From the NCBI RefSeq assembly GCF_021353265.1, contig NZ_JAJTWU010000006.1:1-64000 (forward strand): 64,000 nt of DNA, given 5' to 3'. The stretch is from Pelomonas cellulosilytica. Lineage in GTDB: Bacteria; Pseudomonadota; Gammaproteobacteria; Burkholderiales; Burkholderiaceae_C. The notes under the pieces are model-generated. The model worked only from the letters and a program-made list of their open reading frames with translations. It had not been told where the DNA came from and ran no database searches. Made by a program: the position numbers and the translations under genes. Below, piece by piece: positions 35,621-45,981 of this stretch; position 1 is the first letter of the stretch; every line of letters starts with the position of its first letter.

Positions 35621-36268
35621 CTAGATCGCGTCGAGCTGGGCTTGCATGCGCTCGAAGAAGCGGCCGACATGCACGCCATCGCACAACGCGTGATGAACGT
35701 CGACACATACCGGCATCAGCAGCTGGCCGCCCTCCTCCTTGAAGCGGCCGAAGGCTATCTTCGGGCGGTCATCGGCCGCGCCGCGGGCGTGCGTGAAGCC
35801 GGTGAAGGCCAGCCAGGGCAGCGCGGTCATGTGGACCAGCGCCTGCTCAGGCACATCGTCGGCTTCGTCGGCCGCGAACAGGTCGCCGCTGGCCCGGCGG
35901 ACGCGTTCGACGCCCGGCTTGGCACGCGCAGCGAAAGCTTCCAGGAGGGGATCGCGACGCAATGTGACGAAGCCGAAGCTACCGTCATCCCGCAGCACGG
36001 TGGTGCTGGCATGAATCGTCGCGAACTCGCGCACGCCGCTGCCGTCAGGCAGCAGCGTCTGGCGCATCGCATCGACGGCGTTGGCCGCTTCCAGTGCCGC
36101 ATGGTGGTACGCCAGCCATGGCGTGGCGCCGTGGGCGGCTGCACGCTCGCGGAGACGGGTCACCGTGACCGGCACCGTCACATTGAAGGCGGGCTGGGCC
36201 ATGCCGCGGAAATGCAACAGCGCGGCACGGCGCGGCGAGGACTCGAGAGGGATGAGGCGGTCTTGCAT
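35621..36268 (-). CDS. Chloramphenicol acetyltransferase-like protein (CatA fold)
   Basis: The protein (215 residues from the ATG at 36268; in-frame starts extend it to 228) has the classical CAT trimer fold markers: FNVTVPV near the start, LPWLAFTGFTHA and the active-site signature VDVHHALCDGVHVGRFF near the C-terminus. There the second His is the catalytic base and Asp-Gly is structural. Chromosomal CatA-like proteins often have other or unknown acceptors, so chloramphenicol resistance is possible but not shown. No mobile element or resistance gene is next to it, and composition matches the neighbours. Confidence 0.87.
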   Translation of the reverse strand: MQDRLIPLESSPRRAALLHFRGMAQPAFNVTVPVTVTRLRERAAAHGATPWLAYHHAALEAANAVDAMRQTLLPDGSGVREFATIHASTTVLRDDGSFGFVTLRRDPLLEAFAARAKPGVERVRRASGDLFAADEADDVPEQALVHMTALPWLAFTGFTHARGAADDRPKIAFGRFKEEGGQLLMPVCVDVHHALCDGVHVGRFFERMQAQLDAI

Positions 36269-36670
36269 GGCTGAGGTCTTTGCAGACTGCATGCTCGCAC
36301 GGCGCAACGGCTGACCGGGCGAACGCGGCCAACGGGCTCAGTCCAGCCTGGACCGCCCTGGGCGTTGCCGCAAACGATGCCGCAGGTGACCGATGCGGCT
36401 CAGACCCGGAGCCACGACGGCGCGCCTCGCGAGCCGAAGCCACTGCGCCGATTCCAGTGCCGTGCTCACCGAGCACGGGCACTTGGAGAAAAAAGATCGA
36501 ATACTCGGACACGTCAGCGAACTGGACGGCTCCGCAAAACGCCAGCCCCAATCGCTGCCTCGTGCGGGACACACAGGGCGGGCGAAACGGACCGCGTCGT
36601 ATCGATGGAACACACCTTCCGCCTTGATGCGACGGACGAGCATGCCACCCGGCACCGCAGAATTTCGGCG
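36269..36670. other. Intergenic region, no gene seen
   Basis: About 400 bases between the CAT-like gene and the small protein at 36671. Open frames on both strands (for example 36338-36655 minus) are Arg/Ala-rich with no motif and no good ribosome binding site. The upstream part probably holds the promoter of the CAT-like gene. Confidence 0.4.
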
Positions 36671-36991
36671 TCAGGCCGCGGCGTCCTGCATGCCGGGCTG
36701 ACGCATGCCGTAGTCATAGAGTGCGCGCTTGAGCTCCTCCGCGCGCTCGGCACCGAGATCCACGCGCAGCCGGCTGACCGGCGTCATGCGGATCTGGCCG
36801 ATCTGGTTGTAGCCGAGGATCTTGGCCTCGGCGAGCGTGCGCGAGGTCAGCGGCAGACATTCCAGCGGCGCCTGGTCGGCGAGGCTCAACAGTCGTGCGT
36901 AGGTTTCTGCGGAAATGGACACGACGGGACCAATTTCGCGACTGTCGGCATCAGCAGCCGACGCGGGGAATGCCAAGGACTGAGTAGACAA
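36671..36991 (-). CDS. Hypothetical protein next to luxR-type gene
   Basis: This 106-residue protein, with a TTG start, has no family I recognise. It is soluble-looking: an N-terminal Ala/Ser-rich stretch, then SISAETYARLLSLADQAP and QIRMTPVSRLRVDLGAERAE, ending in a charged helix. It lies 111 bases downstream of the LuxR-type gene on the same strand. A separate 18-codon frame with ATG at 37007 and a GGAG site overlaps its start in another frame. That may indicate a mis-set start, a leader peptide, or chance. It does not resemble a LuxI synthase. Confidence 0.55.
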   Translation of the reverse strand: MSTQSLAFPASAADADSREIGPVVSISAETYARLLSLADQAPLECLPLTSRTLAEAKILGYNQIGQIRMTPVSRLRVDLGAERAEELKRALYDYGMRQPGMQDAAA

Positions 36992-37102
36992 GATCGATAA
37001 GGCTCATGGTCGGGCTCCGGGTTGGAGTGAACAAATCACAGAGCCGAACTTTCCTTTTTTTCGAGCGTCAAGAAACCTAGAAGGTCTGCCAGCTTGCGCG
37101 CC

Positions 37103-37843
37103 TCAGAGAAGGCCGGCGCTCATGCACTTCAGCACGGCCTGATGCTTGGAATTGACCTCCAGCTTGCGCATCACATTGCCGAGATGGAAATTCACCGTCT
37201 TCTCGCTCATGCCGAGGATGACGCTCACTTCCCATGCCGTCTTGCCCTGGGCCGTCCAGCTCAGCACGTCGAGCTCCCTCTTCGTCAGCTTGGGAAGTGC
37301 CGCCACGTCGAGCCTGCGTCCCAGTAACCGATCCGCGGCCGTCATGGCATGGACCGCCAGCAGCTGCAACCCGCCAATGAGCTGCGTGAGGCCGGCGCCA
37401 AGCTCGGGTAACGGCTCTTCGCGGTCCACACCGAGCAGGAACTGCTTATCTCCCGCGCCAAGCTGCAGCTTGACGGCGATGCCCGTCTTGTAGCCGTAAG
37501 GCGCTTGGGTCTCCCAAAGTTCGCCCACGCCTGCCGTGGTGTACGTGGCCTGGTCATAGACGACGGGCAGTGGCTGCGCCATCAGACGATCGAAGACCGG
37601 ATCGCGCAGCGTCTCACCCAGGTCTTTGTAGGCCTCCGCATGGCCCGCTGGCGTGTTGCCAAAGCTGAGCCCTTGGACCTCACCATCCTTGGGAAGCCCA
37701 CGCATTAGCGCGCCAGAAATGATCGGAAATCCCATCGCGTCGGCGGTCGCGACGAGGCGGCGTTCGAAGCTGGCGAGGTCCTCGCTCAACCCGACGTCGA
37801 TCAATTGCTGGTAATTCATTTCGGCACTGCCCATACCTGCCAA
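37103..37843 (-). CDS. LuxR-family regulator with autoinducer-binding domain (apparent solo)
   Basis: This 246-residue regulator has an N-terminal autoinducer-binding domain (about residues 10-165) and a C-terminal LuxR HTH: LTKRELDVLSWTAQGKTAWE followed by SVILGMSEKTVNFHLGNVMR. In the pocket the Asp-Pro pair (TLRDPVFDRLM) is kept. The usual Trp four residues before the pocket Tyr is replaced (GHAEAYKD), and the later aromatic part reads ELWETQAPYGYKTGIAV. No luxI-like synthase lies in the window, so it probably senses a signal made elsewhere or by other organisms. An alternative start at MNYQQLIDV would shorten it by 8 residues. Confidence 0.88.
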   Translation of the reverse strand: MAGMGSAEMNYQQLIDVGLSEDLASFERRLVATADAMGFPIISGALMRGLPKDGEVQGLSFGNTPAGHAEAYKDLGETLRDPVFDRLMAQPLPVVYDQATYTTAGVGELWETQAPYGYKTGIAVKLQLGAGDKQFLLGVDREEPLPELGAGLTQLIGGLQLLAVHAMTAADRLLGRRLDVAALPKLTKRELDVLSWTAQGKTAWEVSVILGMSEKTVNFHLGNVMRKLEVNSKHQAVLKCMSAGLL

Positions 37844-37918
37844 GTCTGCCAGCTTGTCCCTGACAGTCGGTGATCACAGACTGAGCTTCGTTCAATACAA
37901 CGACCGAAAGGTGACGCC

Positions 37919-38311
37919 ATGTCGAGCTCGATCCGCCTGCCCGAGGGCAGTGTCTGCTGGCCCGTGGCTGCGCTCTCCAGCGCGGCTCAGGATGTTCGAC
38001 ACGCGGTGACGCGCGTGAATCAGGCCCGAGTAGGCGACCGATGCATCAGCGGCGTCACGCGCTGGGAACGCCGCCACGCCAACGTGGTGGCGTGGGTCGA
38101 ATGGGACTGGGTGGAGATGGAGGACGGCACGATCGTCCAGACCGATCCGCTCAGCGTGCGGTCCAACGTGCTGCTGCTGGACGACCGCAGCCGGCCGTTG
38201 CTGTCGTCTCGGCGGCGCACGACGCTGGCCACGCTGGTGTACCTGCTGCCCTGGCAGGGGCCGGTGCTGGACGAGCTTCGCGTGGCTGCGCCATTGAGGC
38301 TTGCTGCCTGA
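37919..38311 (+). CDS. Conserved hypothetical protein
   Basis: This 130-residue protein has no family I can name. It is preceded by AAAGGTGA seven bases before the ATG, divergent from the LuxR-type gene. Notable features are WERRHANVVAWVEWDWVEME, acidic and tryptophan-rich, and a C-terminal basic then hydrophobic part (SRRRTTLATLVYLLPW). It contains no signal peptide. The shared intergenic region (37844-37918) could put it under control of the LuxR-type regulator, but no lux-box palindrome was evident. Confidence 0.65.
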   Translation: MSSSIRLPEGSVCWPVAALSSAAQDVRHAVTRVNQARVGDRCISGVTRWERRHANVVAWVEWDWVEMEDGTIVQTDPLSVRSNVLLLDDRSRPLLSSRRRTTLATLVYLLPWQGPVLDELRVAAPLRLAA

Positions 38312-38429
38312 GCCAACGTCTAAGCCCGCCAGGCCTGTGCGGTATCGCATGGCACTCGACGGGCGCTGACGTTCCAGACGCGCGAGCGGCATCTCACCGT
38401 GCCACGCGGCCTTCCCGCAAGTGCGACGA

Positions 38430-38455
38430 CGATCAGCCGCATATGCGGCTGATCG
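38430..38455. promoter_or_regulatory. Perfect 26-bp palindrome between convergent genes
   Basis: The half-site CGATCAGCCGCAT is followed directly by its exact reverse complement, centred between 38442 and 38443. It lies between the convergent genes ending at 38311 and 38511. There is no T-tract, so it is not a classical terminator. A binding site for a dimeric protein or a bidirectional transcription end are possible. Confidence 0.55.
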
Positions 38456-38510
38456 CGCGGTCAAAAGCCGTGCGCCGCGCGCGCACCGACCTGCGCGAGG
38501 GCGGCTTCGG

Positions 38511-39134
38511 TCAGGCGCGCAGCGCCGCGGCCTCGATGGCCAGCTTGGTGATGCGGGCCCAATCCTTGGCGTCGACGGCGTCCTGCGGCGTGAGCCAGGA
38601 CCCGCCGCAGACCTTGACGTTGGGCAGCTTCAGGAACTGCGGCGCGGTCTCCAGCGAGATGCCGCCCGTCGGGCAGAACGCCACGTCGGGGAAGGGACCC
38701 GCCAGCGCCTTCAGGAGGTTCACGCCGCCAACAGCGACGGCGGGAAACAGCTTCAGGAAGCCATAGCCCGCGGCATTCGCCTGCATGACCTCCGACGCCG
38801 TGGACACGCCGGGCAGCAGCGGCAGGCCGCTGTCCTTGCACGCCGCCGCCAGCGCGTCGGTGTAGCCGGGGCTCACGCCGAACTGGCAGCCGGCGTTCTT
38901 CGCGTTGACGACGTCCTGCGGGGTGCGCAGCGTGCCGGCACCGACGATGGCGCCTGGCACCTTGGCCATGGCTTCCATCGCCTGTAGCGCCACGGGGGTG
39001 CGCAGCGTCACCTCCAGCACCTTCACGCCACCGGCGACGAGCGCCTCGGCCAGCGGCACGGCGTCTTCCAGGCGCTGGATGACGATGACGGGAATGACGG
39101 GGCCGTGGCTGGCCAGGCTGAGGGTGTCGAGCAT
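38511..39134 (-). CDS. eda: 2-keto-3-deoxy-6-phosphogluconate aldolase
   Basis: This 207-residue class I aldolase splits KDPG into pyruvate and glyceraldehyde-3-phosphate, the last step of the Entner-Doudoroff pathway. Family landmarks are [31 protein letters not shown] with the catalytic Glu, [33 protein letters not shown] with the Schiff-base Lys, and [14 protein letters not shown]. The ATG at 39134 lies 12 bases after the edd stop with a GAGAA upstream. A TTG at 39155 would overlap edd. Co-transcription with edd is almost certain. Confidence 0.96.
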   Translation of the reverse strand: MLDTLSLASHGPVIPVIVIQRLEDAVPLAEALVAGGVKVLEVTLRTPVALQAMEAMAKVPGAIVGAGTLRTPQDVVNAKNAGCQFGVSPGYTDALAAACKDSGLPLLPGVSTASEVMQANAAGYGFLKLFPAVAVGGVNLLKALAGPFPDVAFCPTGGISLETAPQFLKLPNVKVCGGSWLTPQDAVDAKDWARITKLAIEAAALRA

Positions 39135-39145
39135 GGGATGGATTC

Positions 39146-40975
<1,830 letters not shown>

Positions 40976-41077
40976 GGAGGTCTCCGGACGGTCTCGGTCT
41001 CGTAACCAAGCCTTGCGAATTTAGGTAACCATATTACTTGCCCGCCGCGGGTCCCGGGTTACGGTCGGGGTACCGAC
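40976..41077. promoter_or_regulatory. edd/chaC divergent control region
   Basis: Two direct copies of TGGTTAC (read on the minus strand) stand 18 bases apart at roughly 41007-41032. They flank AT-rich sequence containing CTAAATT, which is unusual for this GC-rich context. The placement upstream of edd fits an operator for a regulator of sugar-acid catabolism, but the sequence does not clearly match the HexR palindrome I remember. Confidence 0.35.
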
Positions 41078-41728
41078 ATGACAACATGCGTGGCAATGGC
41101 GTCACTGGCAATCCCGATTCCCCACGGCCCGGCCCGCAGCGCCCACCTGCTGCAGCGCACCGCCCGCGAGTGGCGCGACGGCGGCGAGGACCTGCTGCTT
41201 TTCGCCTACGGCTCGCTGATCTGGCGGCCGGAGTTCGAGTATGCCGAGGCCCTGCACGCGCGGGTGCTCGGCTACCACCGCGTGCTGCGCATGCGCTCCA
41301 GCGTGAACCGCGGCTCGCCACAGCAGCCAGGCCTCGTGCTAGCGCTGGTGTCCGGCGGCAGTTGCCGCGGGCTGGTCTACCGCATCCCGCGCAATGCCGG
41401 AGAAGAGACGCTGGAGCGCCTGTGGGCGCGCGAGATGCCCAACGGCGTCTATGAACCCCGCTGGCTGAATTGCATGACGGAAACCGGCGAGCCGCGGCGC
41501 CTGCGTGCGCTGGCGTTCACGCTGTCGCGGCAAAGCCCGCATTGGACCGGCACCCTGCACGAGCCAGAGCTGCTTCACATCTTCCGCCACGCGCAAGGCC
41601 GCTACGGCACGACGCTCGACTACCTGCTGCGCACGGTGCAGGGTTTGCGCGAGCAAGGCATCCGCGACAAGGAGCTGGAGCGCCAGGCCCATCTCGCCGC
41701 GCAACACGGCCTGTGCGCGCCGCTATAA
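41078..41728 (+). CDS. chaC: ChaC-type gamma-glutamylcyclotransferase
   Basis: This 216-residue ChaC-family protein degrades glutathione to 5-oxoproline and Cys-Gly. The fold markers are LLLFAYGSLIWRPEFEYAEA (nucleotide-like YGSL loop), a conserved RVLGYHRVLRMRS, and GLVYRIPRNAGEETLERLWA carrying the catalytic Glu region. YEPRWLNCMTETGEPRRLRA follows. Members usually start near the second Met, so the first residues may not be translated. It is divergent from edd, and its last 6 bases overlap the converging nucleotidyltransferase gene. Confidence 0.9.
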   Translation: MTTCVAMASLAIPIPHGPARSAHLLQRTAREWRDGGEDLLLFAYGSLIWRPEFEYAEALHARVLGYHRVLRMRSSVNRGSPQQPGLVLALVSGGSCRGLVYRIPRNAGEETLERLWAREMPNGVYEPRWLNCMTETGEPRRLRALAFTLSRQSPHWTGTLHEPELLHIFRHAQGRYGTTLDYLLRTVQGLREQGIRDKELERQAHLAAQHGLCAPL

Positions 41729-42337
41729 ACGCACGCGCTCGAGGTCCTGGGGCGTGTCGACGTCGACATGCACCCCCGGGTCGTCCACCGTGATGGGGTG
41801 AGCCGCATAGCGCGCCACGATGCGCCGGGCGCCCTCGTCGCCGTGCAGCGCCATCAATTCCGAATAGAGCTCGGTACCAAAACCGACCGGATGGCCGCGC
41901 AGCCCCTGGTATTGCGGATAGCAGACCGGATAGCGCTCCAGGCATTGCGCAACGGCCAGCATCGTGTCGGTGCGCACCAGCGGCATGTCGCCGGGCAGGA
42001 TGAGCCAGCCCTCGGCATCGCCGGTCGCGCTGACGCCGGCCACGATGGAATGCCCCATGCCGACCGGCAGCGGCCGCCCCTGCGCATCGACCTCCGGGAG
42101 CACGACGACATCGCGCGCGGCTACGACGCGGTTGGCCAGTGTGGCCAGAGCCGGCGTCGTGACGACGACGACCGGCAACTGCGTCTTGACGGCATGCGCC
42201 AGCGTACGCTCCAGCACCGTCACCGTCTCGGCACCCGGCGCGCCTTCGATCGGCTGGGCAAGCTTGTGGACCGCCCCGCGGAACCGTGTGCCACGGCCTG
42301 CGGCCAGCACGACGATGGCGGGACGTCGCTTCATCAT
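41723..42337 (-). CDS. MobA-like NTP transferase (molybdenum cofactor cytidylyltransferase-type)
   Basis: The ATG at 42337 gives 204 residues beginning [20 protein letters not shown], the nucleotide-binding loop of MobA/MocA-like transferases. Further family markers are [43 protein letters not shown] with the metal-binding Asp, and [12 protein letters not shown]. The end [14 protein letters not shown] is typical. MocA-type proteins transfer CMP to molybdopterin for xanthine-dehydrogenase-like enzymes. No molybdoenzyme gene is next to it, so the substrate is not certain. The frame stays open to 42451 but upstream residues do not fit the family. Confidence 0.86.
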   Translation of the reverse strand: MMKRRPAIVVLAAGRGTRFRGAVHKLAQPIEGAPGAETVTVLERTLAHAVKTQLPVVVVTTPALATLANRVVAARDVVVLPEVDAQGRPLPVGMGHSIVAGVSATGDAEGWLILPGDMPLVRTDTMLAVAQCLERYPVCYPQYQGLRGHPVGFGTELYSELMALHGDEGARRIVARYAAHPITVDDPGVHVDVDTPQDLERVRL

Positions 42338-42443
42338 GTTGTGGCCCTGTGGGTGGTTTGCTGCACTGCCACAAGCATGCCCAGTGACCTTGTGCATGGC
42401 ACTGGGGCGTTCACTTAAGGGAAGGTCTGCATACTTCGGGTCC

Positions 42444-43079
42444 ATGAGCAAGTTGAGCGAATTCCGGAAAAGCTACGAGCTGGGGGAACTGGACGAGGCA
42501 CACGCCGCGGACGGACCGCAGGCCCTCTTCAATCGGTGGATGGACGAAGCCATTTCCCATGACGTGTCCGAGCCCACCGCCATGACCGTTGCAACAGTGG
42601 GTGCGCAAGGCCGCCCGTCCACCCGTGTCGTGTTGCTGAAAGGTTGCGACGCGCGGGGCTTCGTCTGGTTCACGAACTACCAGAGTCGCAAGGGCGAGGA
42701 GCTGGCGGGCAACCCCTACGCCGCGCTGCAGTTCCACTGGGTGGAGATGGAGCGCGTCGTGCGCATCGAGGGACGCGTGGAGAAGACGTCGGCCGAGGAA
42801 TCGGACGACTACTTCAAGAGCCGGCCGCTCGACTCGCGCCTGGGGGCATGGGCCTCGCCGCAGAGCCGCGTCATCAGCTCGCGCGCCGTGCTGGTGGCCA
42901 ACGCGGCCAAAGCCGCCGCGCAGCACGGACTGCACCCGCCGCGCCCGCCGCACTGGGGCGGCTACCGGCTGGTGCCGGACCGTTTCGAGTTCTGGCAGGG
43001 GCGCCGCTCGCGCTTGCACGACCGGCTGTGCTTCAAGCTGACGGACGGTGCCTGGGGGCGCGAGCGCCTGGCGCCATGA
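42444..43079 (+). CDS. pdxH: Pyridoxamine 5'-phosphate oxidase
   Basis: The ATG at 42444 gives 211 residues, the usual length. PdxH oxidises pyridoxine or pyridoxamine phosphate to PLP using FMN. Signatures are [40 protein letters not shown] (FMN contact), [20 protein letters not shown] and [26 protein letters not shown]-like residues ([20 protein letters not shown]) and the C-terminal [20 protein letters not shown] with HDRLCF complete the pattern. It ends one base before the converging DUF3299 gene. Confidence 0.97.
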   Translation: MSKLSEFRKSYELGELDEAHAADGPQALFNRWMDEAISHDVSEPTAMTVATVGAQGRPSTRVVLLKGCDARGFVWFTNYQSRKGEELAGNPYAALQFHWVEMERVVRIEGRVEKTSAEESDDYFKSRPLDSRLGAWASPQSRVISSRAVLVANAAKAAAQHGLHPPRPPHWGGYRLVPDRFEFWQGRRSRLHDRLCFKLTDGAWGRERLAP

Positions 43080-43568
43080 TCAATTGACGGCCGCGCCGTC
43101 CTCGACACGGTAGTACAGGCCGTAGGGGTCGTCGGTCAGCACTGCCAGCTGCCCCTCCACGACCACCGGCTCGAGCGTGTAGCGCACGGGCTTCTTCGTG
43201 CGCACCTCCACGAGGCCTTCGGGCCCGGCCGGCACGCAGAATGAGCAGGTTGTGGGCACCGATGACAGCAGGAAATGCTGCTGCTTGTCGCCCGCCTCCA
43301 GCGGCATCATGAAGCCCTGCACCTTGATCGTCTTGCGGTCCAGCGCCTGCACTGCGGCGGGGAAGCTCGGGATGAGCTTCTTCTTCTCGGCCCGCGCCGT
43401 GACCTGGGACAGCAGCTTCCACGACACGATGTCGGCGCGCTCTTCCAGCGGCTTGAACGGGCTGCGCGGGTCGTGAAAGCCAGGGCCTTGGCCGATGGCC
43501 GGCGGCGTCTGCGCGAAGGCTGCTGCGGCGGCAAGGCTGAGAAGGAGGAGTGCAGGCTTGAACTTCAT
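43080..43568 (-). CDS. Secreted DUF3299 protein of an ABC transporter operon
   Basis: This 162-residue protein starts with a signal peptide (MKFKPALLLLSLAAAAAFAQ, cleavage near the AQT) and carries DUF3299: QALDRKTIKVQGFMMPLEAG, then QHFLLSSVPTTCSFC with two cysteines, and DDPYGLYYRVEDGAA. DUF3299 proteins are periplasmic and often follow an ABC ATPase and an FtsX-type permease. From memory, such sets are linked to zinc homeostasis in gammaproteobacteria. Here it is the last gene of the five-gene minus-strand operon. The frame extends upstream but that part is a shadow of the permease gene. Confidence 0.88.
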   Translation of the reverse strand: MKFKPALLLLSLAAAAAFAQTPPAIGQGPGFHDPRSPFKPLEERADIVSWKLLSQVTARAEKKKLIPSFPAAVQALDRKTIKVQGFMMPLEAGDKQQHFLLSSVPTTCSFCVPAGPEGLVEVRTKKPVRYTLEPVVVEGQLAVLTDDPYGLYYRVEDGAAVN

Positions 43569-43585
43569 AGCGTGATTGTCGAGTG

Positions 43586-44770
43586 TCAGCGTGGAGCTTG
43601 CAGCAGCGTCGTGACATCCAGACGATAGGCCCGCCAGGCGGGCCAGGCCGCCGCCAGCACTGCCAGCGAGCCGGCCATCGCCGGCACCAGCCATTCGGCC
43701 TCGCTCCAGCCCAGGGTCCCGAGCCGCAGCGATTGCCGCTCGGCCAGCAGCCGCTCCAGCACGGCGACCAGCCCGTGGCCGGCCGCCAGGCCCAGCACGG
43801 TCGCCAATGCGGCCAGCACCAGCGCCTCCAGCGCAATCAGCGCGGCAACGCGCCCCGGCGGTGCGCCAAGCATGCGCAGCATGGCCAGGTCGCCCTGTCG
43901 GGCGCGCACCGCGTGCAGCAGCGCGACCCAGACAGACAGGCCCGCTGCTGCCAGCAGCACGAGCCCGAAGCCGCGCAGCACCTCGGTGCCCGCGCCCACC
44001 AGCCGCATCAGCCGGGCGGTCTCCAGCGCCGGGGCCGCGGCCTGCAGCCCTTCCTGCGCATTGACCCAGCGCGGCAGCATGACGGCCGCCAGCGGACTGC
44101 GGTAGCGCACGAGGGCCAGCGTGATCTCGCGCGGTTCGTCGGCGTCGTGCGCCGCATGGTGGTCTTCGTGCACCTCCCAGACGGAGGCCAGGTCGGTCAG
44201 CACGAGGCGGTCCAGCACGCTGCCGGAGTCCGCCAGCACGCCAACGACCTCGAACTGATGATCGCCGTGGGCGCCACCGCCGTCGGCCAGGCCGTGGCTG
44301 CCGGCGAAGTGGTCGCCCGGCTTCAAGCCCGACGCTCGCGCGACCTCGGCACCCAGCACGGCCTGCATCGGCGCGGTCCACAGTGCCCCGTGCGCAAGCC
44401 GGCCGCCGTAGAGGCCGATGTAGTCGGGCGTGGTGCCGGCGATGCGGTAGCCGCGGAAGGAGTCGCCCAGCGACAGCGGTACGGCCTGGGCCACCAGCGG
44501 CTGGCGCTGGAGCAGGTCCAGCGTCGCCAGCGGGATGTTTCCTGTCGGGGCGTCGAGGTGAAAGACGCCGGCCAGCATGATCTGCATCGGGCTGCCCTTG
44601 GCGCCAACGACGAGGTCGATGCCCGCCAGGTCGCGCTTCAGGCCCGCTTCCACCTGGGCACTCGCGCGCAGCACGAAGGTCACGGCCGCCAGCCCCAAGG
44701 TCAGCAGTAGCAGGTTCAACGCCGCCGTCAACGGGCTGGACCACAGATAGCGCCAGGCGAGCCGGATCAT
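43586..44770 (-). CDS. ABC transporter permease, FtsX/MacB type
   Basis: This 394-residue permease has one N-terminal membrane helix (LTAALNLLLLTLGLAAVTFVL), a large periplasmic MacB-PCD-like domain (about residues 30-240) and three C-terminal membrane helices of the FtsX type (GFGLVLLAAAGLSVWVALLH and others). The periplasmic part contains a His/Asp-rich loop, VHEDHHAAHDADE near residues 203-215, and GGGAHGDHQFEVV, which could bind metal. Such transporters extract or mechanically transmit across the envelope and do not import. The gene overlaps the ATPase stop by ATGA and is followed by the DUF3299 gene. Confidence 0.9.
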   Translation of the reverse strand: MIRLAWRYLWSSPLTAALNLLLLTLGLAAVTFVLRASAQVEAGLKRDLAGIDLVVGAKGSPMQIMLAGVFHLDAPTGNIPLATLDLLQRQPLVAQAVPLSLGDSFRGYRIAGTTPDYIGLYGGRLAHGALWTAPMQAVLGAEVARASGLKPGDHFAGSHGLADGGGAHGDHQFEVVGVLADSGSVLDRLVLTDLASVWEVHEDHHAAHDADEPREITLALVRYRSPLAAVMLPRWVNAQEGLQAAAPALETARLMRLVGAGTEVLRGFGLVLLAAAGLSVWVALLHAVRARQGDLAMLRMLGAPPGRVAALIALEALVLAALATVLGLAAGHGLVAVLERLLAERQSLRLGTLGWSEAEWLVPAMAGSLAVLAAAWPAWRAYRLDVTTLLQAPR

Positions 44771-45447
44771 GCCGCCCCCTCCCCGGCACGATCCACGGCG
44801 TCGGCGCGCGCCGGTAGCACCAGCCCGACCGCATCGGCCATCGCGGTGACGACGCGTGAATCGTGGCTGGCGACGACCAGCGTGCAGCCCTCGCGCTGCG
44901 CCACGTCGCGCAGCAAGGCCAGCATAGCCGCCGTGTGGTCGTCATCGAGATTGGCGCTGGGTTCGTCGGCCAGCAACAGGCGCGGCCGGCGCATCAACGC
45001 ACGGGCCAGCGCCACGCGCTGCGCCTGACCGACGCTGAGCTGATGCGGCTTGCGTGCCGCCAGCCCAGCGATGCCCAGCGCATCGAGCAGCGCCGCGGCG
45101 CGCGCGGGCTCCGCCCCCTGACCGGCGGCCAGCGCCGGCAGCGCCAGGTTCTCAGCCACCGTCAGCGCCTCGCTGAGGTGCAGCCGCTGCGGCACGACGC
45201 CCAGCGTCGCGCCGCGCCAGGCGTCCAGCGCCCGCGGGCTCAGGCCCGCAAGCACCGTGCCGGCCACCGTCAGCTCGCCCTGCTGCACGCGCAGCAGCCC
45301 CGCCAGCAAGGCCAGCAGCGTGGACTTGCCAGAGCCCGAAGCGCCCTGCAGCAACAGATGGCGACCGGCAGGAAGTGCGAAGTCGGCGTAGGCGATCTCC
45401 GCCCCGTTGGCATAGCGATGCCGCAGGCCCTGCCAGGCGAGCGTCAC
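44767..45447 (-). CDS. ABC transporter ATP-binding protein (LolD/MacB type)
   Basis: This 226-residue ATPase has Walker A LLQGASGSGKSTLLALLAGL, a Q-loop in VVPQRLHLSEALTVAENLAL, the signature QLSVGQAQRVALARALMRRP, Walker B RLLLADEPSANLD and a switch His in VVASHDSRVV. Size and sequence match the LolD/MacB branch that works with FtsX-like permeases. It overlaps msrA upstream and the permease downstream by ATGA, so the three are translationally coupled. It should energise the neighbouring permease. Confidence 0.93.
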   Translation of the reverse strand: MTLAWQGLRHRYANGAEIAYADFALPAGRHLLLQGASGSGKSTLLALLAGLLRVQQGELTVAGTVLAGLSPRALDAWRGATLGVVPQRLHLSEALTVAENLALPALAAGQGAEPARAAALLDALGIAGLAARKPHQLSVGQAQRVALARALMRRPRLLLADEPSANLDDDHTAAMLALLRDVAQREGCTLVVASHDSRVVTAMADAVGLVLPARADAVDRAGEGAA

Positions 45448-45971
45448 TTGACCAGCCGCTTGAAGCTGGTCAGGAACTTGTCCACCTTGCCGGCGACGAC
45501 GAAGGCGCAGTAGCCCTGGTCGGGGTGGCGCGCGTAGTAGTGCTGGTGGTAGGCCTCGGCCGGGTGGTAGTTCGTCTCCGGCTGCAGTTCGGTGACGACA
45601 CGGCCGGCGTGCGCGTCGTTAGCGTCGGCAATGACCTCGGCCGCCAGCTGACGTTGCGCCTCGGTGTGCCAGTAGATGCCGGAGCGGTACTGCGTGCCAA
45701 CGTCGGCGCCCTGGCGGTTGAGCGTCGTCGGGTCATGGATCGTGAAGAACACTTCCAGCAGCTCGCGCAGCGACACCTCGGCCGGGTCGAAGTCGAGGCG
45801 CACCACCTCGGCATGGCCGGTGCTGCCGCTGCAGACCTGCTCGTAGTTGGGCTGGGCGGCGTGGCCGTTGCTGTAGCCGTTTTCCACACGGTGTACGCCA
45901 CGCACGCGCTCGTAGACGGCTTCAAGGCACCAGAAGCAACCGCCGGCCAGGGTGATGCGTTCGAGATTCAT
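45444..45971 (-). CDS. msrA: Peptide-methionine (S)-S-oxide reductase
   Basis: From the ATG at 45971 the protein is 175 residues. It starts MNLERITLAGGCFWCLEAVY, with the catalytic Cys in GCFWC, and continues with GVHRVENGYSNGHAAQPNYE and TGHAEVVRLDFDP. RSGIYWHTEAQRQLA and NYHPAEAYHQHYYARHPDQG complete the MsrA pattern. It repairs methionine sulfoxide in proteins. It lies between the DUF748 gene and the ABC ATPase, overlapping the latter by ATGA. Longer in-frame starts exist up to 46040 but would overlap DUF748 and do not fit the family. Confidence 0.95.
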   Translation of the reverse strand: MNLERITLAGGCFWCLEAVYERVRGVHRVENGYSNGHAAQPNYEQVCSGSTGHAEVVRLDFDPAEVSLRELLEVFFTIHDPTTLNRQGADVGTQYRSGIYWHTEAQRQLAAEVIADANDAHAGRVVTELQPETNYHPAEAYHQHYYARHPDQGYCAFVVAGKVDKFLTSFKRLVK

Positions 45972-45981
45972 CGCAAGACTT

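Noticed and set aside
43569-44945. Long upstream part of the DUF3299 frame
   Set aside because: Out-of-frame shadow of the permease gene; the signal peptide of DUF3299 begins at 43568.
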